64,000 bases of DNA from Zygaena filipendulae (Eukaryota > Arthropoda > Insecta > Lepidoptera > Zygaenidae). Shown piece by piece: positions 58,654 to 64,000 of the stretch; the stretch's first letter is position 1; each line of letters begins with the position of its first letter. The stretch covers positions 4,612,001-4,676,000 of the forward strand of contig OU015664.1 in NCBI GenBank assembly GCA_907165275.2, given 5' to 3'. The notes under the pieces were generated by a model that saw only the letters and a list, made by a program, of their open reading frames with translations, did no database searches and had not been told where the DNA came from. Made by a program: the position numbers and the translations under genes.

Positions 58654-60591
58654 CTACCCTGATGTCTCATTAAGGTCACACGTTTTATATTTCTGTTCGC
58701 ACAAGTCGCTCTTATCTTTGATTTCATCAGGCGAGGGCAGGTGTCGATACATCATGGCCGAGCCACGTAGCTTCTTCCAGTCTCTGCTGTAATCGTCGTC
58801 CTCACCGAACACAGCCTTCTGCATTCTGGACACAAACGGAGAGAGCTTGCAAACCAACAATCGTATACAGCTCGTGTCATCCTCCGAAACCTCATCTCTA
58901 ATTAGGTCCTCTATTATATCGGATAGAGATTCGTTTTTAGCTGTAGTGATTAGTTCTTGAAGTTTTCTTGAGTTTTTGTTTATAATCCAAGCTTTGGTAT
59001 CACCGGACCGTTGAGGCTTATTCGAACGTTTCGGTCCTGCTAGAAAAGTTGATATCTGGAATTTATAATTTTAATAACGTTAAAAGGAGGTTAAGTTTCT
59101 TTCTAATGGTAGGTATCTAAGTATAAAAAATACATTAAACTTTTTGACCTATAATATTTGCAAAGTTAAACTTTTGGTTTAAAAAATGCATCACACCATG
59201 GTACACGTTTTATTGTAGGTAAATTAATGAATTGCGCGAGTATAGGTAGATCCGATACAATAAACAGTACTAATTACTGAATACATGTAACAGGCTAAAA
59301 AAGTTAAACGGACTTACTTTAGTAACCTTTAAGTACCTACCTACGTGAATATCCAGGTTTACTATCAAAATGCAAAACGTTACTAAAGGCGGGACCCAAC
59401 TATCAAAGTATAGGAAGGTGAAAAATCACTTGGCTGATTGAACCGATTTGTCTTCCACATTTTTTGTTTTTATTGAATACGTTTGTCACGGGATGCGTGA
59501 TTTTCACCTGAATAAAAACATGCTCACACACTTCTACTTTTAACGAAAGTTTTGTTTGCACATCTTTTTCGAGGGATACATTCTCTTAGGCTCTAGAAAC
59601 AGGACGTTTCGCTTTTCGCGGGGCGCTTCGCAACCGTTCTAACGACAGGTAAACTTTAGTAAGCGAAAAAGAAAATAATGTTAATAGTTTCACCTACACA
59701 CTTAACACACAATATATAAAATAGAATAGAATTACTCTTGAAACTACGTACAATACTTGTATGGTGTCATAACATAATCACGTACCATCTGTGCCACAAA
59801 CACGAGAGCGTTGACGGCTACAGCACTGATTTGCGCCGGTTGTAGACCGAAAAGTCGTACTAACTGCTTTAACGGTGTCATAGGACTCTGGGCCTCATGA
59901 ATAGCCGCATTAGGTTGGTTTCCTTGTGCTAAGTTCTCCACTCTATCTGTACTGTCATTGAGGTCGTTGAATGAAGGCTTCGTCGAATGAGCATCTGTTT
60001 TTGGTTTAAAGGCACGCACTACAAACTCTGCAACTTTCAGCGCAATTGATTCAGCACCTGAAAATGAAAAATAATTGCGATCAATTTTTAGTAGGTAGGT
60101 AACTAGTAGAAGATTTTCTACTATAGTATTATAATATATAAAATATTTTAAAGAAGATTTGAATTTTTGTATGTTTGTTAGTTTGTAATGAATAATTAAA
60201 TCACATTATTACCTATTATTAAACCGTTTAAAAAAAAACACTTACAGGGTAGGTACCTACTTTTTATACCCGGATCAACCCGACTGCACACATAAAGTTA
60301 GAAAATTAATTGAAAAAATGCGGGGTTCGAAATAACTGTGCCAAATGAGAAAAACGCGCAATTTTTTTTATTCGTTCATAGTACATACCTACCTCAGAAG
60401 AGAGATAAAAAAAAATCAGAATATAAACTCGCACAATAATAAAAAAATAATAAAGACTCACCAAAAAAATCTTGAGCAAACTTCATGCCATTGCTTAGGT
60501 GATCGATCAAACCGTCGTTTCTATAAGTCTGCTCACCTCCTAACACGCCTTGTAATGCGACAAGAACGATGCAAAGTATCAGTGTCGCCAT
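58654..60591 (-). CDS. Unrecognised secreted 267-aa protein with C-terminal Cys motif
   Basis: Three exons on the minus strand (60591-60462, 60057-59786, 59055-58654) join in phase to 804 nt. The start ATG at 60591 precedes a signal peptide (LILCIVLVALQGVLG). The middle exon ends in a hydrophobic, Ala-rich helix containing LQPAQISAVAVNAL. The last exon is basic, then acidic, and ends with CIRLLVC and, 49 residues later, CEQKYKTC. The same signature and a similar QIS-A motif are in the 319-aa protein at 33.4-35.7 kb. That likeness, not a known family, is the basis for calling the two paralogues. An extracellular location is inferred. The next gene (215 aa) is divergent, 1.6 kb away. Confidence 0.8.
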
Positions 60592-60699
60592 CTCGAGACC
60601 CCTCAAAAGACTACGGGGAGGTACGACATGAGTGCGACGACTTGGTTTCGCGTTGCATGCTTCGATTCTTGCCGTAATGGCTGCGCATCTCGCTGGAGC

Positions 60700-61360
60700 A
60701 GAAAAATCTCACCGTAATGTGTTTCTATTTTCTACAGGATGTTAGTTTTAGAAACTATTTTATTTTCAAACGTTTGTTGCATGTACCCAAATTTCGCTGT
60801 TTTCAATGACATGAAATCTCGGTTATTGGATATTTTTAATACCTTCCTTAATAATATAACACAGTCTTCTTTTAATAGATGGCGCTAAACTCATAAAGGC
60901 TTAAGAAAAATAAAATGCCACAGACGCAGCTGAAACCACGAAAACAAGCGCGGGTCCAGCCTGGGCACGGTGGGAATGCCACAACCACAGACAATATAAT
61001 ACTATACTAGTCCACAACCCTTATTAATGAAATGGATTGGTAAAAAAAAAACAATAAACCGTGCGTGATCTGGAACGCGATATATCTTAAGTACTATGCT
61101 TTTAAGGTGTAAAAGTGTCATCATGATCGGTTTAGCAGTTTAGATATTGTGATATGCAAACCAAAGTTTGCGAATGGATGTGCCCACAATCTTTTTTAGG
61201 GGCTGGATCCACGCCTGCACGAAAAACGGTTAAATCCGTGGTTAAATTTGTATAGTCATCCTACGTGTGAGCAATATCTATAGTACCTAATATTTTCTAA
61301 AAAATAAGGCAATAGGTAAAGTCGAACCTTTCGGTAAACACGCTGTAGATTACAAAGAAT
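60700..61360. other. Intergenic between the divergent 267-aa and 215-aa genes
   Basis: No gene. The promoter of the 267-aa gene should lie just above 60591, but no TATA box is evident. Confidence 0.3.
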
Positions 61361-61383
61361 TGGTAAATTTTAACGAAGTGCAG

Positions 61384-61798
61384 TCTAGTCGTCCACTAAA
61401 CGGATTATTTATTAGTCGTCCACGGCCTTCAAAACTACATTAATTCACAAAAGAGGTTGTCAGTATTATCTACTAGATTGTTAACTGTCAAAAGATTGTG
61501 AACCGTAACATAGTACTGCTTATATTAATGCATTTACCGCAAAAACAGTATCACGGTTCACGATCTTTTGACAATTTACAATCTCGCGAGATAGATTATA
61601 ATCTAACGGTAGTTACAAATTTACAGTGACATATACAATTTATTTTCATACAAAAATTATATATCACCTAAAAAGGTTTTTCATTCGGTGTACAAATCTC
61701 GTAACAAAAAAAAACGTTAGGAAAGTTCAATACATTTTGCGTTAAGCGGACGACTAATTAGTCGTCCGTTTAGTGGATGACTAGCCACAGTCAAATTT
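61384..61798. mobile_element. Nested inverted-repeat element
   Basis: CTAGTCGTCCACTAAACGGA at about 61385 pairs with the right end TAGTGGATGACTAG near 61777. Inside, AGATTGTTAACTGTCAAAAG and GATTGTGAACCGT pair with CACGGTTCACGATC and TTTTGACAATTTACAATC around 61550-61585. TTAGTCGTCC words repeat on both arms. Confidence 0.55.
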
Positions 61799-62181
61799 TA
61801 ACGTCAAATTTTCCGTCTGTAAAATTAGATGACCATTTTTACTTTAATTTCGTTTAGGATTTAGGTCTTCAGAAAGCTTATTGATTCAGATTTTGGTTAT
61901 TGAGGTGATAAGGTCGTTATCATTATTGTACCTAAAGAAGGCCCAGTCAGATACCTACCTACGTAGAGTTTCTAAAACTACGAAATAAAATATAGGGAAC
62001 AATGACAACAACACGTTTCTTCAATGATGTGATTATTTGGAAGTTCCAAGTGATGTATAAAAAAACATGAAAGAAAATTGTAAAATAAAGACTAACTGGC
62101 CTGAATGTTAGCACCGCTGGCACTAGGTAGGTACCTATGTTGTGCTCGGCAGACCACGATAAGAACTGTCCCCAACCACAC

Positions 62182-62215
62182 TATACAAGTAAGGTGGGTA
62201 CTTACAGTACAGTGC
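62182..62215 (+). promoter_or_regulatory. Putative TATA-Inr promoter of the 215-aa gene
   Basis: TATACAAG at 62182 is followed by TACAGTGC with +1 near 62211, a spacing of 29-30 nt. This leaves a 19-nt leader before the ATG at 62230 and excludes the in-frame ATG at 62137 from the mRNA. Confidence 0.4.
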
Positions 62216-62229
62216 ACACTCATTTCAAC

Positions 62230-62877
62230 ATGCCACATCTCATAAAACAAACGCGTTTCGCAATGTTGACAGTTCTATTCATTCTCTACATGCTTCAAAA
62301 GACAGTGTACGCTGATGTTACCACAGAAGAAATCGAATTTCTTAACGAACTGCCATTAGAAAAGCTCATTAGATTAAAAAGTTCACTGCAGGAACTCGTT
62401 ACTGACAATTACGAGAATGTCACAGCACCCACTCCAGTTTACACAGAAAGCTTCGGTGCTCAAGCGATGGCTATCCAAGCACCACCGATCAAAAGGAAAG
62501 ATTACGAAGAAGTAGAACACAAAAAGGACAGCCAAAGCAAAGTGACCAATATATTTTCGATGTCGGTGACAACGCTTGCGTTTTTAGCATTCGGTGGTTA
62601 TATGCTATGTCTTATTGTGCAAGCAATGAAAGCTAATCAAAACAATAACAGTACTGCAAATCCTGTGAATCCGACGTTTTTTTTGAGCTCAGGAATAAAG
62701 AAACGACCGCAGCCGCAGATATCGTCATATGGAAGAAAAAAACGCAGTGTAGGCGACCTTTATAGTTTTCAGCAAATAGATTGGCCTCCAGAAGAATTGT
62801 TTTCAGCTTTGCTACAGCTCTGTGAAGGATATGTGAAGTGGAATCAAAAAAATAACGAATTAAGCAGCATTCAGTGA
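62230..62877 (+). CDS. Unrecognised 215-aa membrane protein with furin-like site
   Basis: A single exon with a hydrophobic signal peptide (residues about 12-28, LTVLFILYMLQKTVYA). Residues 29-104 are polar, with an Asn-x-Thr site (NVT). A transmembrane segment at about 108-131 (MSVTTLAFLAFGGYMLCLIV) is followed by an Asn/Pro-rich stretch, the dibasic GRKKRSVG (168-175, RKKR/S fits furin cleavage) and a C-terminal helix with a single Cys. The hydrophobic segment resembles that of the 157-aa gene at 29.5 kb. I chose the 62230 ATG because the signal peptide begins shortly after it and a TATA-Inr pair lies at -49/-19; the open frame extends up to an ATG at 62137. The function is unknown to me. 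It is divergent from the 267-aa secreted gene. Confidence 0.7.
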   Translation: MPHLIKQTRFAMLTVLFILYMLQKTVYADVTTEEIEFLNELPLEKLIRLKSSLQELVTDNYENVTAPTPVYTESFGAQAMAIQAPPIKRKDYEEVEHKKDSQSKVTNIFSMSVTTLAFLAFGGYMLCLIVQAMKANQNNNSTANPVNPTFFLSSGIKKRPQPQISSYGRKKRSVGDLYSFQQIDWPPEELFSALLQLCEGYVKWNQKNNELSSIQ

Positions 62878-63545
62878 GTTAAATATTTAATGTCGTCAAA
62901 AATGTTTTTGTAATAGACGTAGGTAATAGATATTTATAGAAATACAGCAACACCATATTGTTATGTGAATTATGAAGATATTATTAGGTATTACTCGTAT
63001 TTTCACCAAAGCTGAGCACTACAAATCAGTGTTTACATTATGAGCAGGAAGCCAGATTGCCCCGCAATATACCTACAATCTGTAAACGTTTTCAAACTGT
63101 CAAATAATCACGCTAACACCTAATAATAGCCGCATCTTCGCTTTAAAGATTCTATTGTAAATTCCACTCAAGTGAAGATTTGTTTATGAAACCGTTTAAA
63201 TATAATACCATCTTTATTCTTAAGAATGTTAACGTTTATATTCGTGTGAGAATTTAAACTAATATACATGTTAGTATTTTGTGTGCAGCCTATTGAGTTT
63301 TGTTTGTGCGCTAGTAATGAGGGGGCTGTGTTCGGTCTGTCATCGGGCCCGCTCTACTGTTTATAGGACCGGCAGCATGGTCGGTTAGCGTTAGCGTTCT
63401 ATAACAAAATAACATTTAATTTCTTTCTATAAACCACACAGAATTTATAGTTCCTAAATATAATAATGTAGGTAAAGATGATTTGTTTATTGTGATCTTA
63501 TTGGTGTTATATTGATAAGATGCTCATCTTATAAATTAGGTACTT
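62878..63545. other. 3' flank of the 215-aa gene
   Basis: AT-rich non-coding DNA with no gene or clear element. Confidence 0.3.
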
Positions 63546-63546
63546 A

Positions 63547-63746
63547 TACTAGCTGTGCCCCGCGGTTTTCCGCGATAATCCGTGGTAATTTCGGAGCTTC
63601 GGAGAAGTCCGGGATAAAAGTACCCTATGTCCTTTTCTGTATCCCTGACAACATGTATGCAAAATTTCATGATGACCCGTTGAGCCGTTGAGACGTGAAA
63701 GCGTAACAAACAAACTCACTTTCACATTTATAATATTAGTAAGAAT
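63547..63746 (-). mobile_element. Lep1-like Helitron
   Basis: Minus orientation: TACTAGCTGTGCCCCGCGG, TCCGGGATAAAAGTACCCTA, AAATTTCATGATGACCCGTT and CACATTTATAATATTAGTAAG. This is the best-preserved copy, with both ends present. Confidence 0.65.
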
Positions 63747-63749
63747 TAC

Positions 63750-64000
63750 CTACAATAAGCGTTTTTGAAACTACCTACAGGCTACACTGCAAAGTGCAGT
63801 AAGAGTAAGTATAGATATAAATATAACGAAACAAGACATTACTAGATAATATTATTACTTTGTCAGTATAGATTCTATGACGTTAGCTAATGTGTGGAAA
63901 AGACAGATACGTAACAGAACTACATCTGTCATCAAATTATTGTGCACCTTTACAGATATTTACTTACCGTTAAACAAAATTAATTTTAATTTTCGTTAAT
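63750..64000. other. Non-coding end of window
   Basis: No gene or clear element recognised before the window edge. Confidence 0.3.

Noticed and set aside
60592..60606. Upstream extension of the 267-aa gene by five codons
   Set aside because: The first codon would be TTG; the ATG at 60591 directly precedes the signal peptide.
62137..62229. In-frame ATG 31 codons upstream in the 215-aa gene
   Set aside because: It would place a long polar stretch before the signal peptide, and the TATA-Inr pair lies downstream of it.

Overview
The window is insect nuclear DNA, very probably from a moth or butterfly. The evidence is compact spliced genes with GT/AG introns, AT-rich intergenic DNA dense in short non-autonomous transposons, repeats resembling lepidopteran Lep1 Helitrons (a GCGGGTGAAACCGCGGGG-like palindrome and a CTAGT end), tRNA-headed SINEs, and many TAGGTACCTAC-type words. 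All exon coordinates were worked out by hand from reading frames and splice sites. No transcript or database search was available.

Region 1-4.7 kb is repeat DNA: fold-back elements and a composite element bounded by AACCGACTTCC motifs. Region 4.9-9.9 kb holds two convergent genes: a six-exon ribokinase (+) and an intronless, acidic, unrecognised 496-aa protein (-). Region 14.6-27.0 kb is one nine-exon gene for the insect YLPM1/ZAP3 protein: a Pro/Gln/Asn-rich N-terminus, an Arg/Asp-rich charged region and a C-terminal P-loop kinase-like domain. Its introns carry a SINE, a 5'-truncated RTE-type retrotransposon, a PIF/Harbinger-like MITE, and a hAT-like MITE nested in a retroelement tail.

Region 29.4-62.9 kb holds four genes for secreted or membrane proteins that I cannot name. 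In order they are: a 157-aa single-pass membrane protein (-), a 319-aa secreted protein (-), a 267-aa secreted protein (-) and a 215-aa signal-peptide plus transmembrane protein (+). The two secreted proteins share a C-terminal cysteine signature with almost the same spacing and a second short motif. The two membrane proteins share a similar hydrophobic segment. The locus therefore looks like a small diverged cluster of two secreted/membrane pairs, and it is the main candidate for an undescribed system. A TATA-Inr-donor arrangement near 47.3 kb looks like the promoter and non-coding first exon of the 319-aa gene, which would give it an 11.5-kb first intron.

The rest, mainly 36-58 kb, is non-coding DNA full of small elements. 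Many have clear target-site duplications, and several are nested or tandemly duplicated.
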